NCBI GenBank assembly: GCA_050187175.1
Contig: JBFWXS010000001.1
Location: forward strand, 124,001 to 188,000
DNA: 64,000 nucleotides
Direction: 5' to 3'
Source: Zeimonas sp050187175
GTDB lineage: Bacteria; Pseudomonadota; Gammaproteobacteria; Burkholderiales; Burkholderiaceae_E
Each line of letters begins with the position of its first letter. The stretch's first letter is position 1. Both the position numbers and the translations under genes were made by a program. The notes beneath the pieces are model-generated. The model was not told the origin of the DNA, did no database searches, and saw nothing but the letters and a program-made list of their open reading frames with translations. Positions 25,341-34,154 of the stretch are shown piece by piece.

Positions 25341-26408
25341 TCAGCTGCCATGGATCACTCGCCCGTACAGCGATTCCACACAGGGCACGACCGCCTGCGC
25401 GCTGAACATGCGCAGGGCACGGCGCCGCGCGGCCTCACCCATCTCTCCAGCCTTGTCGGGCGCAGCCAGCAGCGAAGCTATCGCGCGGACCAGCGCGGCG
25501 ACATCCCCGGGCGGCAGCAGCAGCCCCTCGATGCCGTCGTCGATCGCGTCGGGAATACCGCCGACGGTGGTCGCCACCACCGGCAGCCCGCCTGCCATGG
25601 CTTCAAGAACGCTCATGGGCAGCCCTTCCCGGTACGAGGGCAGGACGTAGACGGCAGCGTTCGCGAGCTCGCGCGCCTTGTCATCCGGTCCGACCCAGCC
25701 GAGCAGCGTCACGTTGCGTTCGAGCCGCAGTTCACGAATACGCGCGCGCACCGCATCGAGTTCGCCGTCGCCGCCCAGCCGCAACTGCACCTGCGGCCAG
25801 CGCTTGACCAGCTCGGCCATCGCATCGAGGAGATCATAGGTCCCCTTGCCGCGGCCCAGCCGGCCGAGACCGAGCAGTACCGTCGCCGAGCGGCGTGGCG
25901 CGATGCGGTCGGCGATCAGCACCGGGTTGTGGATCAGCACCGGCGACGCCTGCGGGCAGACGTCCAGCAGCCAGTCGCGCCAGGACGTGGACAGCACGAT
26001 GACTGCCGCACTGCGGCGCAGCGTCGCACGAATGAAGGCCCGCCGCAGGGCGCCGCATTCCTGCCCATAGAACGAATCGAAGCCGCCGCCGTGCAGCTGC
26101 ACCACGGCCGGCCGGCGTGCAAGGAAGGCCGGCCACAGAAACAGCGACTTGCGCCAGAAGCTGCTGCGCGAAGCAGTGTGCACATGGACCAGCGCAACGC
26201 GCCCTGCCAGCAGCAGCCCCATGAAGCGCAGCCATGCCCGCAGCGCGGCCGCCGACTTGCGCAGGCGGGCGCCGTCGACGTACGAGATCAGATAGCGCAC
26301 GCGGGCACGCTCGAACAGGCCGCTCGCGCGATAGACGCACACGACGGACGCAACGCCGCCGCGCGCGCCGGGATCAGGGCCGACCATCACGACGACTTCA
26401 TCGGCCAT
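25341..26408 (-). CDS. glycosyltransferase, GT4-type (GT-B fold)
   Basis: The 355-residue protein starts MADEVVVMVGPDPGARGGVA at the ATG complementary to 26406-26408, with CCGGAGG six bases upstream. The N-terminal acceptor domain includes VHVHTASRSSFWRKSLFLW. The C-terminal donor domain has VLLGLGRLGRGKGTYDLLDA, LRLGGDGELDAV and the GT4 EX7E motif in PSYREGLPMSVLEAMAGGLPVVAT. Such enzymes add a sugar from a nucleotide-sugar to a lipid-linked glycan at the inner membrane. It is divergent from the glycosylphosphotransferase gene (67 bases between starts), fitting exopolysaccharide assembly. Confidence 0.9.
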   Translation of the reverse strand: MADEVVVMVGPDPGARGGVASVVCVYRASGLFERARVRYLISYVDGARLRKSAAALRAWLRFMGLLLAGRVALVHVHTASRSSFWRKSLFLWPAFLARRPAVVQLHGGGFDSFYGQECGALRRAFIRATLRRSAAVIVLSTSWRDWLLDVCPQASPVLIHNPVLIADRIAPRRSATVLLGLGRLGRGKGTYDLLDAMAELVKRWPQVQLRLGGDGELDAVRARIRELRLERNVTLLGWVGPDDKARELANAAVYVLPSYREGLPMSVLEAMAGGLPVVATTVGGIPDAIDDGIEGLLLPPGDVAALVRAIASLLAAPDKAGEMGEAARRRALRMFSAQAVVPCVESLYGRVIHGS

Positions 26409-26475
26409 CGCAGCCTCCGGCATGCCGCAGAACCGCCTGTGGAGAAATCGAACACACGCACCGGGAGATGACGGC

Positions 26476-27870
26476 ATGAACCTCAGCATTACTTCGCGCA
26501 CGGCGATCGTTCAAGGACGGCGCGACAGCCTCATCGGATTCCTGAAGTCGATCACCGACCCCTCGCTGATCGTGCTGACGCTGTTCGCGTCCATCCTCGC
26601 CCACGGCGACAGCATCCGCGGCGTCGATCTGCTGCTGGCGATGCTGGCTTTCTCGCTGACCTACCCCGGCGACATCCCGTTCCGCCATCGCAAGCTCGGC
26701 CTGTTCCGAGAGATCATCGGCAACTGGACGCTGGTGATCGGCATCCTGCTGCTGTTCGGCTATGCCGCGCAGTTCCTGGCCTACTTCGACATGCAGGTCA
26801 TCACCGCATGGATCGTCGGCGCACCGCTCGTCATGATGCTGGCGCACTGGGTCGCCCCGCCTATCCTGCTGCGGGCGCTGGCGCTGCGCCGGCCCAAGCG
26901 CGCCGTCATCATCGGTGCGCACGAACTCGGCCACCGGCTGGAGCGCGCGATCCACGGCGACCCGTTCATGGGTACCCAGGTACTCGCCTTCTTCGACGAC
27001 AGGCGCAGCGAGCGGCTGAGCGCTTTCGAGCAGGCGCCGCTGGCGGGGCGCCTCGAGGACGTCGCCGCATTCGTGAAGTCCGAGCGGGTCGAGCAGCTCT
27101 ACATCACGCTGCCCATGTCGTCGCAGCCGCGCATCCTGCAGCTGCTCGACGAGCTGCGCGACACCACCGCTTCGATCTACTTCTGCCCCGATATCTTCGT
27201 CTTCGACCTGATCCAGGCGCGCATGGATGCGATCGACGGCATGCCGGTCGTCGCGGTCTGCGAGACTCCATTTCACGGCACCACCGGCATGCAGAAGCGG
27301 CTGAGCGATCTGCTGATCGCCGCGGCCGCCCTGCTCGTCACCGCGCCGCTGATGCTGGTCATCGCACTCGCCGTCAAACTGGATTCGCCGGGACCGGTAC
27401 TGTTCAAGCAGCGACGCTACGGCCTGGACGGCCGCGAGATCGTCGTCTGGAAGTTCCGCACCATGCGCGTAATGGAAGATCGCGATTCGGTGACGCAGGC
27501 GACGCGCAACGACAGCCGCGTCACGCGCCTCGGACGCCTGCTGCGGCGCAGCTCGCTCGATGAACTGCCGCAGTTCTTCAACGTGCTGCAGGGACGCATG
27601 AGCGTCGTCGGCCCACGCCCGCACGCGGTCGCCCACAACGAGCAGTACCGCAGGCTCATCAAGGGCTACATGGTCCGTCACAAGGTCAAGCCCGGCATCA
27701 CGGGCTGGGCGCAGATCAACGGCGCCCGCGGCGAAACCGACCACGTCGAGCTGATGGAGCGACGCATCCGCTACGACCTCGACTACCTGCGCAACTGGTC
27801 GCTGCGGCTGGATCTGAAGATCGTTCTGGCCACCATTGCGCTGATCTTCCGCGACCGCAACGCCTACTGA
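26476..27870 (+). CDS. undecaprenyl-phosphate glycosylphosphotransferase (EpsB/WcaJ type)
   Basis: The 464-residue protein starts MNLSITSRTAIVQGRRDSL at ATG 26476 after GGGAG. It has four or five N-terminal membrane segments, a Rossmann-like CoA-binding-type domain (KRAVIIGAHELGHRLERAI), a further membrane segment (LLIAAAALLVTAPLMLVIAL) and the bacterial sugar-transferase domain. That domain carries VKLDSPGPVLFKQRRYGLDG, WKFRTMR, RLGRLLRRSSLDELPQFFNVLQG and SVVGPRPHAV. It should move a sugar-1-phosphate, often glucose, to undecaprenyl phosphate and so start exopolysaccharide repeat synthesis. Confidence 0.93.
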   Translation: MNLSITSRTAIVQGRRDSLIGFLKSITDPSLIVLTLFASILAHGDSIRGVDLLLAMLAFSLTYPGDIPFRHRKLGLFREIIGNWTLVIGILLLFGYAAQFLAYFDMQVITAWIVGAPLVMMLAHWVAPPILLRALALRRPKRAVIIGAHELGHRLERAIHGDPFMGTQVLAFFDDRRSERLSAFEQAPLAGRLEDVAAFVKSERVEQLYITLPMSSQPRILQLLDELRDTTASIYFCPDIFVFDLIQARMDAIDGMPVVAVCETPFHGTTGMQKRLSDLLIAAAALLVTAPLMLVIALAVKLDSPGPVLFKQRRYGLDGREIVVWKFRTMRVMEDRDSVTQATRNDSRVTRLGRLLRRSSLDELPQFFNVLQGRMSVVGPRPHAVAHNEQYRRLIKGYMVRHKVKPGITGWAQINGARGETDHVELMERRIRYDLDYLRNWSLRLDLKIVLATIALIFRDRNAY

Positions 27871-27895
27871 TCCGCTGTGCAGCGGCGGCCGGCGC

Positions 27896-28675
27896 TCAGG
27901 CGCCACTGCGCGCGGGCTTCGCCGCGCGGCGGCGCGCAGCGAAGCCGACGGCGCCGATGCCCGCCAGCATCAGCGCATAGGCCCGCGGTTCGGGAACCGG
28001 CGAGATCGACTCGACCTTCAGCACCATGTCGTTGAAGTCGCCGTCGACCCCGTCCTCGAAGGCCAGGGCCCAGTTCGTCGAACTACCGTGCTGGTAGGCC
28101 AGGACACGGCTTTCGCCGCCGGCGTTGAGGCGGTCCAGCGAGTAGACCAGCGGCCCGTCGCCGGTCTGGAAGTAGAAGCCGAAGGCATCGGGACTGATCT
28201 GCTCGTTCTGGACGCTGCCGCAGTTGACGGCCGAACCGCCAAGCAGCGAGCAGTCGAAGATGTTCGAGCTGCCGACCTGCAGGAAGCCATGGCCGATGCG
28301 GATCGCCGCATCGGCGCCGGCGGCTGCCGTCCCCAGCAGCAGATCGTAGGTGAACAGGTTCGATGCATCGCTGCCGAACCAGACGCCGAAGCGGTTGATC
28401 GCCGCGTTGCCGGCGAACTCGGCCACCAGGGTCGGGATGGTGGTCGCCTCGCCCGTGGCCGAGCGCCACATGCCTACGCTGCTCTGTCCGTGCGCAGCCG
28501 ACACGGCGCCCGTGCCGAACAGGTCATCGAGGATGGTCTGCAGCGCCAGCTCCGAGGCAGGCGGCCCGGCGATGTCGACCGGCCGCTGATTGAACGGATC
28601 GGCGCCGGTGGCGGCCTGGGCTCCCGCCACGGCGAGACTGGCCAGCAGCAGCGCTAGCGGTTTCATGGACTTCAT
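27896..28675 (-). CDS. PEP-CTERM sorting-domain exported protein
   Basis: The 259-residue protein starts MKSMKPLALLLASLAVAGAQAA (ATG complementary to 28673-28675, GGAGG seven bases upstream), a signal peptide. The C-terminus is a PEP-CTERM signal: VPEPRAYALMLAGIGAVGF followed by basic ARRRAAKPAR. Such proteins are cut and anchored by exosortases in EPS-producing bacteria. The core (LAYQHGSSTNWALAFEDGVDGDFNDMV) is a DUF4114-like motif of surface proteins, with the acidic DGVDGDFND probably binding Ca2+. No exosortase is in the window, so it must be encoded elsewhere. It converges on the glycosylphosphotransferase gene, 25 bases apart. Confidence 0.9.
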   Translation of the reverse strand: MKSMKPLALLLASLAVAGAQAATGADPFNQRPVDIAGPPASELALQTILDDLFGTGAVSAAHGQSSVGMWRSATGEATTIPTLVAEFAGNAAINRFGVWFGSDASNLFTYDLLLGTAAAGADAAIRIGHGFLQVGSSNIFDCSLLGGSAVNCGSVQNEQISPDAFGFYFQTGDGPLVYSLDRLNAGGESRVLAYQHGSSTNWALAFEDGVDGDFNDMVLKVESISPVPEPRAYALMLAGIGAVGFAARRRAAKPARSGA

Positions 28676-28727
28676 CACGACCTCCGGGCTGGGGAATCAC
28701 GCTTGGATTGTCATCACATGGCTGGCT

Positions 28728-29411
28728 TCACCGCGCCGGCCGAACGACCTGAACCGACGTCAGACCGAAGGTCTGAACCCACAGGTTCGTGTCGGCCACG
28801 CCGGTCACCGAGTACGCGAAGGACACGAGGCGATGCGTGAACGCCTCGAGATTCAGCGAGTGAGACCGTTCGCCGGTATCGGAAGCGGCCTCGGCATCGA
28901 GCGCGACCTCGGCATCGAGCGCGGCCCCGGCATCGCTCGCAAGCTGCAGCGACAAGGCATGCGGCATCGCGGGCACACGGCCGGCAGGCACTACGAAACC
29001 GGTGCCCGCGACGCGGCCATTGCCTTCGAAATAGTAAGTGGATCGGTCCAGGCCGGCCGTCACATAGCCGTTCGCCGCGGCGCCGGTCCCGCTTTGCGTC
29101 AACAGGAATCCATCGCCGCCATAGACGCGGCCTGAATGCAGTCCCGGCACGCGATGCGACGCAAGGCCATGGGCCAGCTGGATCGAGCAGCAGGGAGCGA
29201 GCTGCGCGGCGCAGGTCAGCGTGCCGACAATGGTCGAACCCGGCTCCAGACCGAACTCGCCGTCGCGACGCTCCGCACGGCCGATGAACCTGATCATGAC
29301 AATGGCCGGATGCGCTGACGGCACCGGCTGCGCGGAGCGCGCCGCGTGCGCCGGATGCGCGCGCAGTCTTGCCGCAGACAGGGTCTGCGGGCTTGAGCGC
29401 ATGTGCATCAT
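28728..29411 (-). CDS. hypothetical protein with acidic repeat, near the EPS genes
   Basis: A start at the ATG complementary to 29409-29411 has CAGGAG about ten bases upstream and gives 227 residues. The middle (IRFIGRAERRDGEFGLEPGSTIVGTL) resembles the beta-sandwich opening of many PEP-CTERM-associated proteins (FxGxV..xdG.F...GTxvxGT). Near residues 160-178 lies a short repeat of ALDAE units. There is no clear signal peptide or PEP-CTERM tail, and the N-terminal 45 residues are Ala/His/Arg-rich. It may be a decayed relative of its downstream neighbour. Coding status is likely but not certain. Confidence 0.5.
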   Translation of the reverse strand: MMHMRSSPQTLSAARLRAHPAHAARSAQPVPSAHPAIVMIRFIGRAERRDGEFGLEPGSTIVGTLTCAAQLAPCCSIQLAHGLASHRVPGLHSGRVYGGDGFLLTQSGTGAAANGYVTAGLDRSTYYFEGNGRVAGTGFVVPAGRVPAMPHALSLQLASDAGAALDAEVALDAEAASDTGERSHSLNLEAFTHRLVSFAYSVTGVADTNLWVQTFGLTSVQVVRPAR

Positions 29412-29823
29412 CGGCCGAATCTCCTGCCGACGCGCCGCACGGCATCGAAAGTCCATGCCGCGCCCGGCACGACGCTTCCGGTCTGCATTCGCTATACCTC
29501 TGGCTGCCAGCAATCGTCGCGCGGCTCGCCTTGGTGCGGCCGCGTTCTGAAGACGTCTCTGCGTCTCCGTGGGCCCGAGCTCCTCCGTCAGCGGAGGCAG
29601 GCTGGACAAGCGCTGCGATGCCTCACCGGTCGAGACCGATGCGGTGAGTGCTTGCTGGCTTGGCGCGAAAAAGCCGCCTAGCTGGCGAGCGAAATGGCGC
29701 TCAGCGGAGCAGTCGGGGCCGGTACTCCGGGAGTACGCGCGGCAAGTCCGGCTGAGCGAGTCTGTTCCAAGACTTGATGAGAATGATACCTATTTGCGCG
29801 ATTCGACTCAATAGGCTCCTAGA
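29412..29823. other. intergenic region upstream of wecB, no gene recognised
   Basis: About 410 bases separate two divergent genes. No frame shows a recognisable product. The 60 bases before wecB are clearly more AT-rich than the rest of the window and probably hold its promoter, but no hexamer pair is convincing. Confidence 0.5.
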
Positions 29824-30951
29824 ATGTCGGCCATGAAAAAGACGCTTCACCTGGTGGCCGGGGCGCGGCCGAACTTCATGAAGATCGCCCCGATCGTTCG
29901 CGCCTTGCAGGCGCGTGCCGATGCGTTCGATTTCCGCATCGTGCACACCGGCCAGCACTACGACAGGGAGATGAGCGACGTCTTCTTCGAGGAGCTCGGC
30001 ATTCCCAGGCCGGACTTTCACCTGGATGCCGGCGGCGGCAGCCACGCTCAGCAAACCGCCAGGATCATGGTGGCCTACGAGGAGATCTGCCTGCGCCAGC
30101 GGCCCGATGCGGTGCTGGTCGTCGGCGACGTCAACTCCACGCTGGCGTGCTCGATCGTGGCCAAGAAGCTGCATGTCCCCGTCGCGCACGTGGAGGCCGG
30201 CCTGCGCAGCGGCGATCTGCGCATGCCCGAGGAGATCAACCGCCTGGTGACCGATGCGATCACCGACTGGTTCTTCGTCACGGAGCCGTCCGGTGTGCAG
30301 AACCTTCTGCGCGAGGGCAAGCGCGAGGAGCAGATCTTCTTCGTCGGGCATGTCATGGTCGACAATCTGTTCCATCAGCGTGATCGGCTCGCGCAAGCCG
30401 ATCTGAAGACGTTCGTCAGCACGGAGCTGAAGCAGCGCTTGCCGCGCTACGGGGTGGTGACCTTGCATCGGCCCTCGAATGTCGACGATCGTGCGTCGCT
30501 GGCGGGTATTGCCGGGGCGCTGCGCCGGATCAGCGAGGAACTGCCGCTGGTGTTCCCCGTACACCCGCGCACGCGCGGCAATCTGGAGAAGTTCGGTATC
30601 GATCCGGGGCCGCGCGTCACGCTGACCGGACCGCTGTCATACATGGACTTTCTCGCGCTGTGGAAGGATGCGGCGCTGATCCTGACCGACAGCGGGGGGC
30701 TGCAGGAAGAAACGACGGCGCTGGGGGTGCCGTGCCTGACGCTGCGCGAGAACACGGAGCGCCCCGTCACGGTCGAGGAAGGAACGAACGTGCTGGTGGG
30801 CTGCGATCCCGATCGCATCGTGGCGGCGGCGCGGCAGGCCCTGTCGGGCGGCGCCAAGGCCGGGCGGCGGCCGCAGTTGTGGGACGGGCGCGCGGCGGAA
30901 CGGATCGCCGAGGTGCTGGCGCGACAGCTCCGGTCCGACCGGCAAAGGTAG
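29824..30951 (+). CDS. wecB: UDP-N-acetylglucosamine 2-epimerase (non-hydrolysing)
   Basis: The 375-residue protein matches WecB in length and motifs: LVAGARPNFMKIAPIVRAL at the start, HTGQHYDREMSDVFFEELGI, VVGDVNSTLACSIVAKKL, VAHVEAGLRSGDLRMPEEINR and LTDSGGLQEETTALGVPCLTLRENTERP. The enzyme interconverts UDP-GlcNAc and UDP-ManNAc for enterobacterial-common-antigen-like, capsule or EPS sugars. Two in-frame ATGs (29824 and 29833) are possible; the second gives the more usual MKKTLHLV start. It follows the EPS genes and precedes the GntR gene by 53 bases. Confidence 0.95.
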   Translation: MSAMKKTLHLVAGARPNFMKIAPIVRALQARADAFDFRIVHTGQHYDREMSDVFFEELGIPRPDFHLDAGGGSHAQQTARIMVAYEEICLRQRPDAVLVVGDVNSTLACSIVAKKLHVPVAHVEAGLRSGDLRMPEEINRLVTDAITDWFFVTEPSGVQNLLREGKREEQIFFVGHVMVDNLFHQRDRLAQADLKTFVSTELKQRLPRYGVVTLHRPSNVDDRASLAGIAGALRRISEELPLVFPVHPRTRGNLEKFGIDPGPRVTLTGPLSYMDFLALWKDAALILTDSGGLQEETTALGVPCLTLRENTERPVTVEEGTNVLVGCDPDRIVAAARQALSGGAKAGRRPQLWDGRAAERIAEVLARQLRSDRQR

Positions 30952-31004
30952 AATCGCCTGCGGGCCGCGATCCGGCGGCCGCCGTATCGCCACCACCGCT
31001 TTCC

Positions 31005-31778
31005 ATGGCCTCCCGAGCAAGCCTGCGCAAGAGTTCCGAACCCGCCGCGACATCGCGCTCGGAAACCGTGCTGCTCGCGCTGCGCGACATGATCACGCGC
31101 GGCGAGTTTCCGGCCGGCTTCCACCTGCAGGAAGTACCGCTGGCGGAACGCATGGGGGTGTCGCGCACGCCGATCCGCGAAGCGCTGACCATGCTGTCGA
31201 AGGAAGGGCTGCTCGAACCCGGGCCGAAGCGCGGCTACAAGGTCCGCACCTTCTCGATCGAGGAGATCGTCGACGCCTACGAGATCCGCGCCTCGCTGGA
31301 AGGCACGGCCTGCCGCCTGCTGGCCGAGCGCGGTCTCGAGGAAGATGTCGTCCGCCGGATCCGCGACCTGCTCGATTTCGGTGATCAGATGCTGGAGCGC
31401 GGCGAATTCTCGTCGCTCGAGCAGGAGCCGTGGAGCGACATGAACAATGCGCTGCACGGCGTGCTGGTCGATTCGGCGGGCAATGCCATGCTGAAGAGCT
31501 TCGTCGAGCAGAGCTACCGCGTGCCGCTGGCCGGCGCGCGGCACGTGCACTGGTACCGCTTCGATACCGAGAACTTCGAGATGGCCCGCCACGCGCATCG
31601 CGACCATCACGAGATCTTCAATGCGATCATCCGGCGCCAGTCGGGCCGCGCGGAAGCACGCATGCGCGAGCACATCTATTTCTCGCTGGACCTGGTGCGG
31701 CACCATTTCCGCAGCCAGACGGTCGGCTTCGATACGGTCACGCAGCTCAAGCCCATCGTCGACGGCCGGCTGCGCTAG
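31005..31778 (+). CDS. GntR-family transcriptional regulator (FCD subfamily)
   Basis: The 257-residue protein has an N-terminal winged helix (LRDMITRGEFPAGFHLQEVPLAERMGVSRTPIREALTMLSKEGLL, about residues 27-71) and a C-terminal all-helical FCD domain. The domain carries YEIRASLEGTACRLLAE and the metal/ligand-binding acidic and histidine residues (DMNNALHGVL; HRDHHEIFNAI). FCD regulators usually bind a carboxylate effector and repress a neighbouring catabolic operon. The nearest targets are the divergent operons starting at 35315 and 35503. It converges with the MetX-like hydrolase gene. Confidence 0.92.
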   Translation: MASRASLRKSSEPAATSRSETVLLALRDMITRGEFPAGFHLQEVPLAERMGVSRTPIREALTMLSKEGLLEPGPKRGYKVRTFSIEEIVDAYEIRASLEGTACRLLAERGLEEDVVRRIRDLLDFGDQMLERGEFSSLEQEPWSDMNNALHGVLVDSAGNAMLKSFVEQSYRVPLAGARHVHWYRFDTENFEMARHAHRDHHEIFNAIIRRQSGRAEARMREHIYFSLDLVRHHFRSQTVGFDTVTQLKPIVDGRLR

Positions 31779-31830
31779 CCGTCAACGGTGGGCTGCGCCA
31801 GCATCGGACAGCTGTCCCAGCCCTCTTCCA

Positions 31831-32877
31831 TCAGGCACTGAGCAGCTCGCCTATCGCCCGGTCCACGAAATCGACGTCGGCCGGATCCGAGTTCGGCGAC
31901 CCGGCGCGATGGCCCCATGCCGATTCGATCACCCGCAGCTCTGCCCTGGGCATCGCGGCCACGGCGACGGCGCTGTCCTCGGGCGGAAAATAGAGATCGG
32001 TACGGCTCGGCATCACGATCGCGGGGCAATCGATCGCAGCCATCGCCGCCTGCCAATCGCCGCGATAGCGCTCGTTGTGCGACGGATCGAACGATTGCCA
32101 GGTCGCGATCATGGACAGCAGATCGTTCGCGTCGCGCGCGATGAAGTTGTCGCGCCAGCGCGCGGCCACGTAGTCGTCGACGTCGTCGCAGCCTTCCCGC
32201 CGGTACAGCTGCTGCCGATAGAAGTCTGGCGACATGGCCCAGCCGGCGTAGAGCCTGCCGACCGCCTGCAGCCCCTTGATGGGCGGTGCGGCGTACTCGC
32301 CGTCGCGCCACGCGCAATCGGCGGTCAGCGCGGCCTTGATGCCGTCCAGGAACACGCGGTTGTGCGGAGTGGTGCGCGCCGAGCCGCACAGGCAGAACAG
32401 CCGGCGCGTCCGTTCGGGCAGATAGCTGCCCCATTGGAACGCGAACTGCGCGCCCATCGATCGCCCGATCACCAGCGCAGGCAGATCGACGCCGAACACT
32501 TCGTCGAGCAGCCGCGCCTGCAGCCGCACGTTGTCGAGCATGCTGATAGACGGAAAGCGCCGCCGGTCGAAGGGCACCGGCGTATTGCTCGGCGATGACG
32601 ACAGCCCGTTGCCGAGCAGATTGATGCTGACGATGAAATAGCGCGCCGGATCCAGCGCGCGGCCGGGGCCGATCAGCCATTCGTTGTTGCGATGCGTGGA
32701 TCCGAACCAGGTCGGAAACAGCACGAAGTTGTCGCGCGCGGGCGCCAGCTCACCCCAGCTGCGGTAGGCGAGCGAGACGGCCGGCAGCCGCACGCCCGAC
32801 TGCAGCGTCACATCGTCGAAACGGTGCAGTCGGTAGTCGGCACCGGCACCGGCACCGGCAGGCGAATCATGGTCCAT
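31831..32877 (-). CDS. MetX-like alpha/beta hydrolase in the pyridine-type cluster
   Basis: The 348-residue protein has the homoserine-acetyltransferase-like hydrolase fold. It shows LAYRSWGELAPARDNFVLFPT, INLLGNGLSSSPSNTP, the nucleophile elbow VIGRSMGAQFAF (Ser140), Asp294 in PSRTDLYFPPED and His323 in WGHRAGSP, so the Ser-Asp-His triad is complete. True MetX proteins have GGSMGG at the elbow, so another acyl substrate is likely. It is the last gene of the minus-strand operon with the Rieske oxygenase and reductase. In nicotinate degradation NicD, an alpha/beta hydrolase, deformylates N-formylmaleamate, and this protein is the only candidate for that step here. That role is inference. Confidence 0.82.
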   Translation of the reverse strand: MDHDSPAGAGAGADYRLHRFDDVTLQSGVRLPAVSLAYRSWGELAPARDNFVLFPTWFGSTHRNNEWLIGPGRALDPARYFIVSINLLGNGLSSSPSNTPVPFDRRRFPSISMLDNVRLQARLLDEVFGVDLPALVIGRSMGAQFAFQWGSYLPERTRRLFCLCGSARTTPHNRVFLDGIKAALTADCAWRDGEYAAPPIKGLQAVGRLYAGWAMSPDFYRQQLYRREGCDDVDDYVAARWRDNFIARDANDLLSMIATWQSFDPSHNERYRGDWQAAMAAIDCPAIVMPSRTDLYFPPEDSAVAVAAMPRAELRVIESAWGHRAGSPNSDPADVDFVDRAIGELLSA

Positions 32878-32917
32878 GAACGGCTCGCTCCTGAATCGGT
32901 CGCATGCGACGGGCGCG

Positions 32918-34141
32918 TCAGGCGGCGTCGAGCGCCGCCGCCTTCAGCGGCACGTCCTCGCGGGCCGCCATGGCGGCATCGACGCGGACACGCTGGGCTA
33001 CCCACTGGCTCATCAGCCGGGTGTCGCGGCCGTTGTTGATCAGATTGGCACCGACCACATGTCCCTCCTCGAGATACAGCACCGAGAAGCGCTCGGGCGA
33101 GCCGCCGCCGCGCTGCACGACCTCGTCCCAGGCGTGCGGGTAGCCGACTATCTGCAGGTTCATGTCGTACTGGTCGGTCCAGAACCACGGCACCTCGCCG
33201 TACGGCTGCGTCGACCCGCAGACGATCCGGGCCACCGCGGCCGACTGGTTCTCCGCGTTCTGCCAGGACTCGACGCGTACGGTGCGTCCGATCACCGGAT
33301 TGAAGTGCCGCGATACGTCGCCGATCGCATAGATGTGCGGATCGGAGGTGCGGCCGAACTGGTCGGCGATGATGCCGTCCTTGACTTCGATGCCCGCCGT
33401 CTCGGCCAGCTCGGTGTTCGGTATCGATCCGGTGGCGTTGACCACCGTGTCGGCCATCAGCTCCTCGCCGTTCGACAGCTCGACCATCGCGCGCTGCCCG
33501 TCAGCGCTCAGCGACATGCGCCGCGGTGTCGCGCCGACGATGATGCGCACGCCGTGGCGCCGGTGCAGCGCGACGATGTGGTCGCCCACCAGCGGCGCCA
33601 CCGCCTTGTAGAGCAGCGAGACGTTGCGCTCGACCAGCGTGACTTCGCAGCCGAGCCGGCGCGCGGTGGCCGCCACCTCCAGGCCGAGAAAGCCGCCGCC
33701 GATGACCAGCAGCCGCGCGCCCGGCAGCAGGCAGCTCCGCAGCTGAGCGGCATCGTCGAGACTGCGCAGCGCGCGCATGCGATCACCGAGCTCGAAGCCG
33801 AGCAGCTGGCGCGAGCGCAGGCCGGTGGCCAGGATCAGACGCTCGTAGTCGAGCGTCGAGCCGTCCGCCAGATCGACCTGACGCTGCTCGCGCCGGATAC
33901 GGATCGCGCGCACGCCCAGCCGCAGCTCGATCGCCTGCGCTTCGTAGAACGACGCCGGCTGCAGCGTCACGCTCGCTTCGCTGTCGCTGCCCTGCAGCAC
34001 CGCCTTGGACAGCGGCGGACGCTCGTACGGCAGATGCGGCTCCTCGCCGATCAGCATCACGCGGCCGCGGTAGCCGGACGCCCGCAGCTGCTGCGCGGCC
34101 CGCGCGCCGGCCTGACCGGCGCCTATGATCACCACTGTCAT
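32918..34141 (-). CDS. NAD(P)H-dependent FAD ferredoxin reductase of a Rieske oxygenase system
   Basis: The 407-residue protein starts MTVVIIGAGQAGARAAQQLR (FAD dinucleotide motif). The second Rossmann motif LLVIGGGFLGLEVAATARRLG lies near residues 144-164, followed by the FAD-binding IYAIGDVSRHFNP. The C-terminal reductase domain is present (VESWQNAENQSAAVARIVCG). This is the class of reductases (BphA4, AndAa, RhcA-type) that take electrons from NAD(P)H and give them to a [2Fe-2S] ferredoxin. The oxygenase alpha subunit is encoded 13 bases upstream in the same operon, and the ferredoxin in the divergent operon at 35503. Confidence 0.93.
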   Translation of the reverse strand: MTVVIIGAGQAGARAAQQLRASGYRGRVMLIGEEPHLPYERPPLSKAVLQGSDSEASVTLQPASFYEAQAIELRLGVRAIRIRREQRQVDLADGSTLDYERLILATGLRSRQLLGFELGDRMRALRSLDDAAQLRSCLLPGARLLVIGGGFLGLEVAATARRLGCEVTLVERNVSLLYKAVAPLVGDHIVALHRRHGVRIIVGATPRRMSLSADGQRAMVELSNGEELMADTVVNATGSIPNTELAETAGIEVKDGIIADQFGRTSDPHIYAIGDVSRHFNPVIGRTVRVESWQNAENQSAAVARIVCGSTQPYGEVPWFWTDQYDMNLQIVGYPHAWDEVVQRGGGSPERFSVLYLEEGHVVGANLINNGRDTRLMSQWVAQRVRVDAAMAAREDVPLKAAALDAA

Positions 34142-34154
34142 CGCCGGGAACGCC

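Noticed and set aside
31831..32877. Homoserine O-acetyltransferase (metX)
   Set aside because: The nucleophile elbow is GRSMGAQ rather than GGSMGG and the gene is in a catabolic operon, so a biosynthetic call is not supported.
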